In this document: positions 1 to 8,066 of the stretch, in pieces
Layout: each line of letters opens with the position of its first letter
Position numbering within the stretch: the stretch's first letter is position 1
Source: Gallaecimonas mangrovi
GTDB taxonomy: Bacteria; Pseudomonadota; Gammaproteobacteria; Enterobacterales; Gallaecimonadaceae
Length of the DNA stretch: 64,000 bases
Direction: 5' to 3'
NCBI RefSeq assembly: GCF_003367375.1
Contig: NZ_CP031416.1
Coordinates: forward strand, 1,929,501 to 1,993,500
Notes under the pieces: model-generated
Told to the model about the DNA's origin: nothing
Database searches by the model: none
Seen by the model: the letters and a program-made list of their open reading frames with translations, nothing else
Made by a program: the position numbers and the translations under genes

Positions 1-594
1 CGCTTTTTAGAACTAAAAAGCCTGCAATTGGCGGCCAGCATTGACTTGACGGCTTGGCAGGTTGAACCCGAACGCCGCCAATATATTAGCTTTATTCGTG
101 GCCGGGCCGGGCGCAAGGTGTCTGACTTTTTCCTCGACTTTCTCGGCTGCGAAGAAGGGGTAAATGCCAAAGCGCAGAGCCAAGCCTTACTAACGGCAGT
201 TGATGACTACTGCGCAGCCACAGGTCTTGAGGGTCAGGAACGCCAGGAAGTCGGCAAGCAGGTTTTTGATTACTGCAAAGAAAAGGCTGCTAGTGGCGAG
301 GAAGTCACGGTCAGTGAATTGTCTGACAGCCTGCCACCTTGGGAAGGTGAAAGCCGCTTTGCCGACTTTGCAGTACAGGGCGACTATGGCTTGGAAGACA
401 AATTCCCCGTCGAGCAAAGCGCACTTAAGCCATTGGTGAAATTCTCCGGTACCGGCGCTGGGGTTACTGTCAGCTTTGAAGAAAAGCACCTTGGCGAGCG
501 GGTACTGTATGACGCAGCTACCGATACGCTCACTATCAAAGGCCTGCCTGCCAACCTGCGCGAGCAACTTAAAAAGCGCTTAGGTGGGGGCTAA
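1..594 (+). CDS. yejK: Nucleoid-associated protein YejK (NdpA), 3' part only
   Basis: The reading frame is open from base 1, so this is the C-terminal 197 residues of a protein whose start lies before the window; full-length YejK is about 335 residues. YejK is a nucleoid-associated protein that has been linked to topoisomerase function. I recognise the C-terminal half by its pattern: the FLGC segment near the start, the alternating acidic/Ala-rich helices, and the end block with GERV, AATDTLTIKG and a basic tail. An internal ATG-less start at base 28 would produce only a shadow of the same frame and is not credible. A rho-independent terminator follows directly, so this gene ends its transcription unit. 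Confidence 0.9.
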   Translation, partial: RFLELKSLQLAASIDLTAWQVEPERRQYISFIRGRAGRKVSDFFLDFLGCEEGVNAKAQSQALLTAVDDYCAATGLEGQERQEVGKQVFDYCKEKAASGEEVTVSELSDSLPPWEGESRFADFAVQGDYGLEDKFPVEQSALKPLVKFSGTGAGVTVSFEEKHLGERVLYDAATDTLTIKGLPANLREQLKKRLGGG

Positions 595-597
595 TTC

Positions 598-624
598 AAA
601 AAACCGGCATCAGCCGGTTTTTTG
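598..624 (+). terminator. Rho-independent terminator after yejK
   Basis: An AAACCGGC/GCCGGTTT stem with an ATCA-type loop, followed by a run of T, lies three bases after the yejK stop codon. Confidence 0.85.
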
Positions 625-775
625 TTGTGCTAATTAGGTTGACCTTCTGGCGCTGGCGTATAAATTCTCGTCATAAGGTCAACTTCTCACCCTTGGTTCT
701 AAGCTGGTAAAGGGCAGAAGACAGCGACATTTTCGTGCCTTTATGCCGTGTATGCGGCCAACTAAGGGGAATACC

Positions 776-1054
776 ATGCTAAGAACCGACGATTTACGCC
801 GACAGCGCCGAATGGAAGTCAATTCCGAGGTACGGGTTACCGTTGAGGGGAGCGAACTCAGTGGCCTTTGCAGTAACTTAAGTGCTAACGGTATGGCCAT
901 TCGCTTGGAAACTGAAATTGCGCCGGGTAGCCATGTAACCGTGCACCTTGAAGGCGGTATGGCAAAACTCCCGCCCTTTGTAACAGAGGCCGTGGTGATC
1001 CGTTGTGACCCTGTTGAAAGCGGCTTCGAAGTGGGTGTCACCTTTGACGACTAG
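776..1054 (+). CDS. Small PilZ domain protein, putative c-di-GMP effector
   Basis: This 92-residue protein consists of little more than one PilZ domain, a fold that commonly binds cyclic di-GMP. The two ligand signatures are visible: an arginine cluster R8-x3-R12 (RRQRR) and N34-x-S36-x-x-G39, the (D/N)xSxxG motif. The domain ends in the usual GFEVGV strand. I chose the ATG at 776 because AAGGGGA lies five bases upstream; an in-frame ATG at 743 would add 11 residues and lacks such a site. There is no membrane segment or partner domain, so it probably acts as a soluble adaptor. It stands alone between the yejK terminator and a convergent peptidase gene, and its target cannot be read from context. 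Confidence 0.85.
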   Translation: MLRTDDLRRQRRMEVNSEVRVTVEGSELSGLCSNLSANGMAIRLETEIAPGSHVTVHLEGGMAKLPPFVTEAVVIRCDPVESGFEVGVTFDD

Positions 1055-1287
1055 TTAGTTTGCATTAAATCTCAAACGCTGACATTTTCAGCGCTAAAAG
1101 GCCTATCACTGCTGTCATCAAAAAATGCCAGTAAGGGCTGTGGCCTCTGCTAGAACTGCCGCTACTATGCTTTTGCCGCGGTCATGCCTTCGTCACTCTG
1201 ATTTACTTACTGTAAAAACGCCGTGAGCCGTCTGGTTCAACGACATCATTCCAGAGATTATCCTGCCACGACAGGTCGTCGGTTTTT

Positions 1288-3072
1288 TTAAAGAGCGACG
1301 GGGCAGTCTAAGCAAACGGCCAACACCCTAAAAAACTCAGCCTCTTCACCACTGACTCTGCCATCTTGGCGAATGGCTTTGAGCGCCCCTTGTAAGAAGC
1401 GCTGGCGCACGGGCTCTGACGCCTGTTGTAGTTGACTCAGGGCATTACCCAGTTCAGTTGGCGCTGGCACCTCTGGTAATAGCGATAGGCTGTAAAGGCC
1501 AATGGTATTGGCACCCATACCGAAGGCGCGCTCGGCACTACCGGCATCGAGGGTTTGCCAAGCCAGGGCGCTTAGCAATAGTTCTATCTGTGCGGCCACG
1601 CTTTTTAGGTTTTTAAACTTGGTTTTAACCACTGAATGCTCAAATTGGCCGCTAATTTGGTGGGTGACAAAGCGATAAAGCAGCCACTCAAACAAGCTGA
1701 CCCGGCCGTCTGCTTGCGTCAATTTAACCAAGGTGTCCTTGAACGTATTAAATTGCGTTTGTGACATCGTTTTAAGGCTAGGTATCGCTTTTTCCAGCAA
1801 TGGAAAGCGCTGCCCCGGTTGCAATTCGCTTAATCCCTCGTAGTAGCGCTCGGCGGGTTTGGGGTTATCCAATAACGCCAGTTGCCGTTCGCGAATAGTC
1901 GGATCTTGGTCCAGTAACATGGCAAAGGTCAGGTAGCAGGCATCTAACGGGTCGCGGCTGGCCTTATCTAACTGGTGGGGAAGGGTGGCTGCTAAGGCGG
2001 CAGTGGCTTGTATTGCGGCATTGGCCGACCGGCTATTTTGCACCTTGCTGCTGCGCTCATTGCCTTGATTGGGGCTGGCGCGCAGGTAATTTCCGTCCCA
2101 GTTTGGGTCAATACGTAAAATACGCTGCTTGAGTGGCGGATGGCTTGCCAGTAAACCGCCAAAGCTTGAGGTGCCGGCGGCACCGAAAAACAGATGGCTG
2201 AAATTTTGAGTATTGGCATGGCTGATAACCGAGGCGGTGCTATGGCCGCCAATTTTCTTTAGTGCCGAAGCCATGCTTTCAGGGTGTCTTGTAAACTGTA
2301 CCGAAGACGCGTCGGCCAAATACTCGCGCTGGCGATTAATGGCAGCCTGCATGATTTTCGACCAAAACACCCCCAGATACCCCATTATCACTAGGGCTAA
2401 ACCCAGCAGCGGCAGCGCGTTGTTATCTTTTTTATTGTTTGAAGACCGGCCAGAGCCGGCATACATCAAAATCCGGCCTAGCTCGCCAATGCAAACCAGT
2501 CCAAACAGCAGCGCCACTAACCGCAGGTTTAAGCGCATATCGCCGTTAAAAATATGGCTAAATTCATGGCCGATAACGGCTTGTAGCTCAGCGCGGTTGA
2601 ATGTGTCTACAGCGCCCCGCGTCACGCCAATTACCGCGTCATTTAGCGTAAAGCCGGCAGCAAAGGCGTTGATACCCGTCTCGTGTTCAAGAATGTAAAC
2701 CGGCGGCACCGCTACCCCTGAGGCGATAGCCATTTCTTCCACGACGTTGAGTAACTTACGTTCATTCAAGTCCTGGCTGTCAGGGTTGACCAAGCGGCCA
2801 CCGAGTGACTCCGCCACTTTGCGGCCGCCACCGCCTCGGAGCCCAACGTATTTAACCAAGGCTGCCAGTATCGCCCCAGCGGCGATAAAACCGGTAACGG
2901 ACAAATAAAGCTGAAGCGAGAAAATGGCTGGGTAACCCTGGTCTTGGCCATTCATGGCGTACCCAAGCAGCAGGGTGGTAATGAACGACAGTACCAGTAA
3001 TCCCGCCACAAAGAGGACCATCAGCCAGAAGGTATTTTTTCTGGCACGGTCCTGATGACTATAAAAATCCAT
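1288..3072 (-). CDS. Membrane M48 zinc metallopeptidase with C-terminal TerB-like repeats
   Basis: This is a 594-residue HtpX-related peptidase. Hydrophobic segments at about 14-38, 50-76, 184-204 and 219-240 place it in the inner membrane. The zinc site is HEFSH at 169-173, with the third ligand probably E250 in REYLADAS. It is twice the length of HtpX: after the HPPL.QR block near 310-318 comes a 270-residue tail with two similar segments, ADGRVS (454-459) and QDGRVS (569-574), each in a helical setting that resembles TerB-like modules. It starts three bases after the lemA stop, so the two form an operon; LemA and M48 peptidases are a recurrent pair. A canonical htpX is also present at 18.9 kb, so this is a distinct paralogue. 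Its substrate is unknown. Confidence 0.88.
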   Translation of the reverse strand: MDFYSHQDRARKNTFWLMVLFVAGLLVLSFITTLLLGYAMNGQDQGYPAIFSLQLYLSVTGFIAAGAILAALVKYVGLRGGGGRKVAESLGGRLVNPDSQDLNERKLLNVVEEMAIASGVAVPPVYILEHETGINAFAAGFTLNDAVIGVTRGAVDTFNRAELQAVIGHEFSHIFNGDMRLNLRLVALLFGLVCIGELGRILMYAGSGRSSNNKKDNNALPLLGLALVIMGYLGVFWSKIMQAAINRQREYLADASSVQFTRHPESMASALKKIGGHSTASVISHANTQNFSHLFFGAAGTSSFGGLLASHPPLKQRILRIDPNWDGNYLRASPNQGNERSSKVQNSRSANAAIQATAALAATLPHQLDKASRDPLDACYLTFAMLLDQDPTIRERQLALLDNPKPAERYYEGLSELQPGQRFPLLEKAIPSLKTMSQTQFNTFKDTLVKLTQADGRVSLFEWLLYRFVTHQISGQFEHSVVKTKFKNLKSVAAQIELLLSALAWQTLDAGSAERAFGMGANTIGLYSLSLLPEVPAPTELGNALSQLQQASEPVRQRFLQGALKAIRQDGRVSGEEAEFFRVLAVCLDCPVAL

Positions 3073-3075
3073 AAC

Positions 3076-3669
3076 TTAGAAGCTAACTTTTGGTGCAGCT
3101 TGTATCGCGGCGCTGTCTTCAAATTCCAACAGTTCGGCGTCCTTGGGGTGGCCAAAGCTACTGGCAACCACCACATTAGGGAACGACTTGCGGTAGATGT
3201 TGTAACTGGTGACTGCGTCATTAAAGGCTTGGCGTGCAAAGGCAACCCGGTTTTCGGTGGCCGTCAGCTCTTCGCTAAGCTGCATCATGTTTTGACTGGC
3301 TTTTAGGTCCGGATAGGCTTCAAGTTGCACGTTAAAGCCGGCTAAACTGCTTGAAAGCTGTTTCTCTGCCTGACTTAAGGCTTTGATGGCATCGGCATTG
3401 CCCGGCTGGCTACTGGCCGCTTGTAATGATGCCAGGGCTTGATTACGCGCTTCTGTTACCTTGGTCAGGGTTTCGCTTTCATGCTTGAGGTAGGCTTTGG
3501 CGGTTTCGACCAAATTGGGGATCAAATCGTAGCGGCGTTTTAATTGCACTTCGATTTGCGAAAAGGCATTTTCAAAGCGGGCTTTGAGGGTTACCAACTT
3601 GTTGTAAATCGATACCAGCCAAAAGGCGAGAATGGCAATGATCACAACAACTACGATAATTCCGGTCAT
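3076..3669 (-). CDS. lemA: LemA family membrane-anchored coiled-coil protein
   Basis: This 197-residue protein begins with a single transmembrane anchor (residues about 3-22) followed by the family hallmark YNKLV.LK..FENAFSQIEVQLKRRYDLIPNLV. It then forms a long helical bundle ending in a variable tail. LemA proteins have the helical body outside the cytoplasmic membrane; their biochemical role is not settled. It is the first gene of a two-gene unit with the M48 peptidase immediately downstream, and it lies just after the asnS terminator. The length and N-terminal signature are typical of the family, so the family call is firm while the function is not. Confidence 0.93.
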   Translation of the reverse strand: MTGIIVVVVIIAILAFWLVSIYNKLVTLKARFENAFSQIEVQLKRRYDLIPNLVETAKAYLKHESETLTKVTEARNQALASLQAASSQPGNADAIKALSQAEKQLSSSLAGFNVQLEAYPDLKASQNMMQLSEELTATENRVAFARQAFNDAVTSYNIYRKSFPNVVVASSFGHPKDAELLEFEDSAAIQAAPKVSF

Positions 3670-3711
3670 CTAACGTCTTCCTTGGTTGTTTGTCGCTAGG
3701 GTAATTTACAA

Positions 3712-3745
3712 CAAAAAGAAAACCCCGCCAAAGCGGGGTTTTTGT
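3712..3745 (-). terminator. Rho-independent terminator of asnS
   Basis: On the minus strand an AACCCCGC/GCGGGGTT stem is followed by a T-rich tract (TTTTCTTTTTG). It sits just after the asnS stop and separates it from lemA. Confidence 0.85.
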
Positions 3746-3746
3746 A

Positions 3747-5147
3747 TCAGAATTTTGCGCTGCCAGCGGCGCGAGGGAAGGGAATCACATCTCGCACGTT
3801 TTGGACACCGGTAACATAGGAAACCAAGCGTTCAAAACCCAAACCAAAACCGGCGTGGGGCACAGTGCCATAGCGGCGTAAATCTCGGTACCACCAGTAG
3901 TCTTCTTTGCTTAGGCCCATTTCTTCAAGGCGGGCATCAAAAACGTCCAGGCGTTCTTCACGCTGAGAACCACCGATAATTTCGCCAATGCCAGGGGCCA
4001 GCACATCCATCGCGGCCACGGTTTTACCGTCGTCGTTAAGGCGCATATAGAAGGCCTTAATGTCTTTGGGGTAGTTCTGCATAATAACCGGCGCGCCGAC
4101 ATGTTCTTCAGCAATGTAGCGCTCGTGTTCTGACTGCAGGTCCATGCCCCATTCCACCGGGTACTCGAAGGTTTTACCGCAGTTTTTCAGGATCTCGATG
4201 GCGTCGGTGTAATCCATCCGCACAAATTCGGCATCAACCATTTTTTCCAAACGGCTAATGGCGTCTTTATCTACCCGCTGCTGGAAGAAGGCCATATCGT
4301 CAGGACATTCTTCCAATACCGCCTTAAAGACAAACTTGAGCATGTCTTCAGACAACTGGGCAATGTCTTTTAGCTCGGCAAAAGCCACTTCCGGCTCCAC
4401 CATCCAAAATTCAGCCAGGTGGCGGCTGGTGTTGGAGTTTTCGGCGCGAAAAGTTGGGCCAAAGGTGTAAATTTTACCCAGCGCACAAGCGTAGGTTTCA
4501 CCATTTAGCTGGCCGGAAACGGTTAAAAAGGTTTCTTTGCCGAAAAAGTCTTCAGTAAAGTCAACATCACCTTTGTCTGTGCGGGGCAAGTTCGCCAGGT
4601 CCAAAGTTGATACCCGGAACATTTCGCCAGCGCCTTCGGCATCAGAGGCGGTAAGAATGGGGCTTGCCATCCAAAAATAACCGTTTTGGTGGAAAAACCG
4701 GTGAATGGCTTGGCTCAAGCAGTTACGTACCCGGGCCACCGCGCCAATAATGTTGGTGCGCGGACGCAGGTGCGCTACTTCGCGAAGATATTCAATGCTG
4801 TGGCGCTTGGCTGCCATTGGGTAGGTATCCGGGTCTTCAACCCAGCCCAAGACTTCAACGCTGCTGGTTTCCAGTTCAAAGGCCTGGCCAGAGGCCGGTG
4901 ACTCGACAATTTTACCGGTGATGGAAACTGAGCAGCCGGTGGTCAGCTTTTTAACATCGCTTTCGTAATTATCCAGGGAATTAGGCACAACGGCTTGCAG
5001 GGGATTGAAACAAGAGCCGTCATAAACGGCCACGAAAGAGATCCCAGCTTTTGAATCGCGGCGGGTACGTACCCAACCTTTTACCTGCACTTCGGCACCG
5101 ACCGGAAATTCCCCGGCCAATACTGCTTTTACCGACGCTTGCGCCAT
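3747..5147 (-). CDS. asnS: Asparaginyl-tRNA synthetase
   Basis: AsnS charges tRNA-Asn with asparagine using ATP in the cytoplasm. The protein is 466 residues, the same as in E. coli. It has an N-terminal OB-fold anticodon domain ([15 protein letters not shown]) and a class II catalytic core. Motif 2 is [15 protein letters not shown], and motif 3 is GFGLGFERL at about 433-441. The open frame extends 24 codons further upstream, but I place the start at the ATG at 5147: MAQASVK aligns with the family start and an AAGGAA site lies about seven bases before it. It is divergent from the borosin-like operon and is followed by its own terminator. Confidence 0.97.
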   Translation of the reverse strand: MAQASVKAVLAGEFPVGAEVQVKGWVRTRRDSKAGISFVAVYDGSCFNPLQAVVPNSLDNYESDVKKLTTGCSVSITGKIVESPASGQAFELETSSVEVLGWVEDPDTYPMAAKRHSIEYLREVAHLRPRTNIIGAVARVRNCLSQAIHRFFHQNGYFWMASPILTASDAEGAGEMFRVSTLDLANLPRTDKGDVDFTEDFFGKETFLTVSGQLNGETYACALGKIYTFGPTFRAENSNTSRHLAEFWMVEPEVAFAELKDIAQLSEDMLKFVFKAVLEECPDDMAFFQQRVDKDAISRLEKMVDAEFVRMDYTDAIEILKNCGKTFEYPVEWGMDLQSEHERYIAEEHVGAPVIMQNYPKDIKAFYMRLNDDGKTVAAMDVLAPGIGEIIGGSQREERLDVFDARLEEMGLSKEDYWWYRDLRRYGTVPHAGFGLGFERLVSYVTGVQNVRDVIPFPRAAGSAKF

Positions 5148-5191
5148 GCCTTTTTTCCTTTTGTTTGGCTTAACTGTGTTAAGGAGCAAAC

Positions 5192-5219
5192 ATGATACCT
5201 GCACGGCCAGACAAGACAA
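5192..5219 (-). promoter_or_regulatory. Candidate sigma-70 promoter of asnS
   Basis: Read on the minus strand: TTGTCT (5219-5214), a 16-base spacer, and TATCAT (5197-5192), about 45 bases before the asnS start codon. This rests on visual consensus matching only. Confidence 0.4.
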
Positions 5220-5236
5220 GGATCTCGGTAAGGCAA

Positions 5237-5264
5237 TTTACATCGGCCGTGAAAGGAGTACATT
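5237..5264 (+). promoter_or_regulatory. Candidate sigma-70 promoter of the borosin-like operon
   Basis: TTTACA (5237-5242), a 16-base spacer and TACATT (5259-5264), 33 bases ahead of the precursor start codon. It is the best-matching pair in the 150-base divergent gap between asnS and the precursor gene. Confidence 0.4.
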
Positions 5265-5297
5265 AGTTCTGGGTTAACCAATGAAGGTGACAAACTT

Positions 5298-5513
5298 ATG
5301 GTCGAGTTATTGGATTTTCTTTACGAGCTAGGTCGTGATGCGAGCCTGGTTCGTCAGTTTAATGAAAACCCCCTTGCGTTAATGGCTGCCAAAGGCCTAA
5401 GTGAAGATTGCCAGCAAGCGCTGGTGAATACAGATCTGGCCAAGCTCGGCGTACTGGCGGCTGTTGCGCCAGTGAATTCTATTCAGTCTGTTATTACCAG
5501 TTTCGGAGACTAA
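5298..5513 (+). CDS. SonA-like split-borosin precursor peptide (putative RiPP precursor)
   Basis: This 71-residue protein has an N-terminal helical domain of about 55 residues followed by a short C-terminal tail. The helical pattern (LGRDASLVRQFNENP, MAAKGLSEDCQQALV) matches the LigA-like 'borosin binding domain' of split-borosin precursors such as SonA of Shewanella oneidensis, which as I recall is nearly the same length and also ends in a short beta-branched core and Gly-Asp. The candidate core is residues 61-71, containing I62, V65 and I66 and ending F-G-D. Start: AAGGTGA lies seven bases upstream of ATG 5298. A stop codon directly abuts the GTG of the next gene, and a borosin-type methyltransferase lies two genes on. 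Without that partner this would be an unremarkable hypothetical. The methylation sites and the mature product are inference. Confidence 0.78.
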   Translation: MVELLDFLYELGRDASLVRQFNENPLALMAAKGLSEDCQQALVNTDLAKLGVLAAVAPVNSIQSVITSFGD

Positions 5514-7262
5514 GTGTCGAAGCTGGTTACCCGCCTAGGGATAATAGTCTTACTGCTTGTTTCCTTAGGCGGGCTTGTTGAAGTCGCAAAGGCTGCTGAG
5601 AGTGGCAATGATATCGAGCAGCTATTGGCAAAGGCCGAAGCCAGCCGCGTTAAAGACCCAGCCAATACTCAAGCCTTACTCGAAAAACTCGCTAACGAAA
5701 TTTCCCACGGAACCGATGACGAGCTTATCCGCTACCAGCTGTTAACAGCGCACCAACTGTTATTGCGGGGCCAGTACACGGATGCCATCACCTCGTTAAA
5801 GCAGGTGCTCGCCAGCACCGACAATCCTAACCGTAAAATGCGTGCGCTTTATTTATTGGCGCAGGCTGAAGGCATTTTGAGCCACTTTGACGCTAGCTTT
5901 GAATACATCATGCAAGCCAGCGAACTGTATTCAAAACTCACCGAAAAACAGGCCAAGGTCGATTACTTTTTCATCATGACCTACATGTACAGCCGTGTTG
6001 ATGACTTTGATACGGCGCTCAGTAATGCCGAGCACTTGGTCAAGTTGGCGGCAGACGGTGACCCTTATCAAAAATGCATCGCTCAACAATCCTTAACCAC
6101 TGTCTATTCCATGGAACACAGCATGGCTAAAGGGCTAGATGCAGCCAAGAAACAAATTGCGCTTTGCCAAACCAGTGGTGGCGCGCTTTATGTTGCTGAC
6201 GCTAACCTTTTTATTGGCCGCTATTATTTTTCAAAAAATCAGCCTACCGAAGCGCTAACGTCATTTTTAAAAGCCAAAAATGGTTTTGATGATGTCGGTT
6301 ATAAAACCGGCCAAATAAGTACCAGCGTTGGTATTGCCAAAAGCTTTTTTGCGGTGGGTAACAAAGCGCTGGCCTATAGCTGGGCCAATAAAGCGCTGGA
6401 AATGATAGACAGCCAAAACCAGTGGAAGGAACAAGCTGAGCTCTACCAATTGCTGGCAAAGATCACCGCAGAAAAGAGTGACAATACCTTGGTGATGTAC
6501 ACCGAGAAATATGCTCATGCGGTGGAGGTGCTGGCCAATGAAAGCAAAAACACCCGGCTGTCCTACTTACAAGCCAAGCTGCGTTTTGACACCCAGCGCC
6601 AGCGTATCTCGTTGCTGGAGCAGCAGAACCTCTTATTAAAACTGCAAGATGCCAATGCCAAGCAACATATCTGGCTGATGGTACTGGGCCTGATTGCCAT
6701 TGCGGCAGTTTGTGCTTCCCTTGGGCTGCTGCTGATGCGTAATCACCGCCAGCAAAAACGTTTAAGAAACCTCACCGAGCATGACAGCCTTACCGAGCTA
6801 TTGAATCGGCAAACGCTTTTAAAAAGGGCGGAGTTACTGAGCAGTACAGGCAAGCCGGTAGCGGTGGTGGTGGCCAGTGTTGACGACTTTTCGCGTTTTA
6901 ACTTGCAGTACGGTATGCAAACGTCTGACCGGGTAGTGCGGCGGGTTGCAGAACGCTTTGAAAAGGCGTTTGGAAGCTTGGGCATTGTTGGGCGGCTGGG
7001 AGCGGCGGAATTAGCCGTGGTGGCGCTAGACGTTGAACCCGAACAGGTACATGACGCTGTGCGTCTTTGTCAGCGCCCCGGTATGAAAGGCGCCGATGCC
7101 AATTTGGATTTATTGTATTCCATCAGTTTTGGTTTGGCGCTGGGCCACGGGGATGAGAGTTTTGATTTTCTGCTGCAACAGGCCCAAAAAGCCTTAAAAG
7201 AAGCAAGGGAAAAGGGGCAAAGTTGTCTGGATATGACCAAGGAGAAGGAGACGCTGTCATGA
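5514..7262 (+). CDS. Membrane TPR protein with degenerate GGDEF domain, in the borosin-like operon
   Basis: This is a 582-residue protein. A signal sequence (about 5-27, ending VAKAAE) precedes about 350 residues of TPR-like helical repeats predicted to be periplasmic. A transmembrane helix follows (386-408, after a short coiled coil), then a cytoplasmic GGDEF-fold domain (about 421-575) that starts HDSLTELLNR. The domain looks catalytically dead: the signature GGDEF reads GAAEL (496-500), and the first metal-binding Asp of the usual DxD segment is replaced by S455. It therefore probably works as a sensor or scaffold rather than a diguanylate cyclase. It starts with GTG directly after the precursor stop (CGGAG five bases before) and its stop overlaps the methyltransferase start as ATGA, so all three genes should be co-translated. 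Confidence 0.85.
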   Translation: MSKLVTRLGIIVLLLVSLGGLVEVAKAAESGNDIEQLLAKAEASRVKDPANTQALLEKLANEISHGTDDELIRYQLLTAHQLLLRGQYTDAITSLKQVLASTDNPNRKMRALYLLAQAEGILSHFDASFEYIMQASELYSKLTEKQAKVDYFFIMTYMYSRVDDFDTALSNAEHLVKLAADGDPYQKCIAQQSLTTVYSMEHSMAKGLDAAKKQIALCQTSGGALYVADANLFIGRYYFSKNQPTEALTSFLKAKNGFDDVGYKTGQISTSVGIAKSFFAVGNKALAYSWANKALEMIDSQNQWKEQAELYQLLAKITAEKSDNTLVMYTEKYAHAVEVLANESKNTRLSYLQAKLRFDTQRQRISLLEQQNLLLKLQDANAKQHIWLMVLGLIAIAAVCASLGLLLMRNHRQQKRLRNLTEHDSLTELLNRQTLLKRAELLSSTGKPVAVVVASVDDFSRFNLQYGMQTSDRVVRRVAERFEKAFGSLGIVGRLGAAELAVVALDVEPEQVHDAVRLCQRPGMKGADANLDLLYSISFGLALGHGDESFDFLLQQAQKALKEAREKGQSCLDMTKEKETLS

Positions 7263-8023
7263 GTCTGGTCATTGTTGGTTTAGGCATTACCTTAGGCAAA
7301 CATTTAAGTGAACGTGCGCACAGCGAAATCGACAGTGCTGACACGGTATTTGCGCTAGTTGATGGTCTTGCCCTGGCCTGGCTGCAAAAACAGCGGCCAG
7401 ACATGATTTCCCTGCATCCTTTTTATCAGCAGGGTGAAACCCGGTTACAGAGTTACCAGTTAATGCGCGACCGCGTTATGGATGCTGTGAAGGAAGGTGG
7501 CCGTGTTTGCGCTGTCTTTTATGGGCATCCTGCGGTGTTTGCCGATGTACCACATATGCTGATGAAAGCCGCGGACGCTGCCAACATCAACGCCAGGCTC
7601 GACCCTGGTATCTCGGCTGATGCCTGTCTCTATGCTGACCTTGGCCTTGACCCTGGCCGGCGCGGTGTCACCGGTATGGAGGCCACCCAGTTTTTGATTT
7701 TTAAACGGCAAATTGATCCCGGCAGTTTACTGATCCTTTGGCAGGTTGGGGTGACGGGCGATTTGACCTTAAAGCGTTTTGATACCGAGCCTAACCGGTT
7801 GGCACTGCTGACCGAAAAACTCTGCCAATGGTATCCCAACGATCACGAAGTGATTTTGTACGAAGCCAATATTTACCCTATTGGCGAGTGCCGGGCTGAC
7901 TATATTCCGTTAAGCGAGCTAGCAAACCAACCTACCAGTCAAATAACCACCCTGGTGGTGCCGCCCTTAACCGAACCTTTAGCGGTCGATCATTTATGGC
8001 GACAGAGACTGGAGGCACTTTAG
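7259..8023 (+). CDS. Borosin-type peptide backbone alpha-N-methyltransferase (SonM/OphMA-like)
   Basis: This is a 254-residue enzyme of the tetrapyrrole (corrin/porphyrin) methylase fold, predicted to use SAM. It shows borosin-enzyme signatures rather than those of cobalamin enzymes: FYGHPAVF (87-94), PGISADACLYADLGLDP (116-132), EATQFL and ILWQVG. The catalytic residues established for the fungal OphMA (Y66, R72, Y76, Y98) align with Y56, R62, Y66 and Y88 here, each offset by exactly ten. No precursor is fused at its C terminus, so it would act in trans as in split borosins, on the SonA-like peptide encoded at 5298. The start is ATG 7259, with AAGGAGAAGGAG eight bases before it, overlapping the upstream stop. 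No corrin pathway gene is nearby. Confidence 0.88.
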   Translation: MSLVIVGLGITLGKHLSERAHSEIDSADTVFALVDGLALAWLQKQRPDMISLHPFYQQGETRLQSYQLMRDRVMDAVKEGGRVCAVFYGHPAVFADVPHMLMKAADAANINARLDPGISADACLYADLGLDPGRRGVTGMEATQFLIFKRQIDPGSLLILWQVGVTGDLTLKRFDTEPNRLALLTEKLCQWYPNDHEVILYEANIYPIGECRADYIPLSELANQPTSQITTLVVPPLTEPLAVDHLWRQRLEAL

Positions 8024-8066
8024 CTTGGTAGCGTAAGCTAAAGCCGATTGTGTTAGGAGAGTAAAG

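Noticed and set aside
1055-1287. Small RNA or tRNA in the gap after the PilZ gene
   Set aside because: Only a weak CGCTGA-CATTT-TCAGCG hairpin without a T run is seen and no tRNA arms can be folded.
5514-7262. Active diguanylate cyclase
   Set aside because: The signature reads GAAEL instead of GGDEF and a metal-binding Asp is Ser, so catalysis is very unlikely.
7259-8023. Annotation of the methyltransferase as a cobalamin or siroheme biosynthesis enzyme
   Set aside because: The fold is shared, but the catalytic Y/R/Y/Y set and YGHP, GISA and EAT segments are those of borosin enzymes, there are no corrin pathway genes around, and a matching precursor gene is in the operon.
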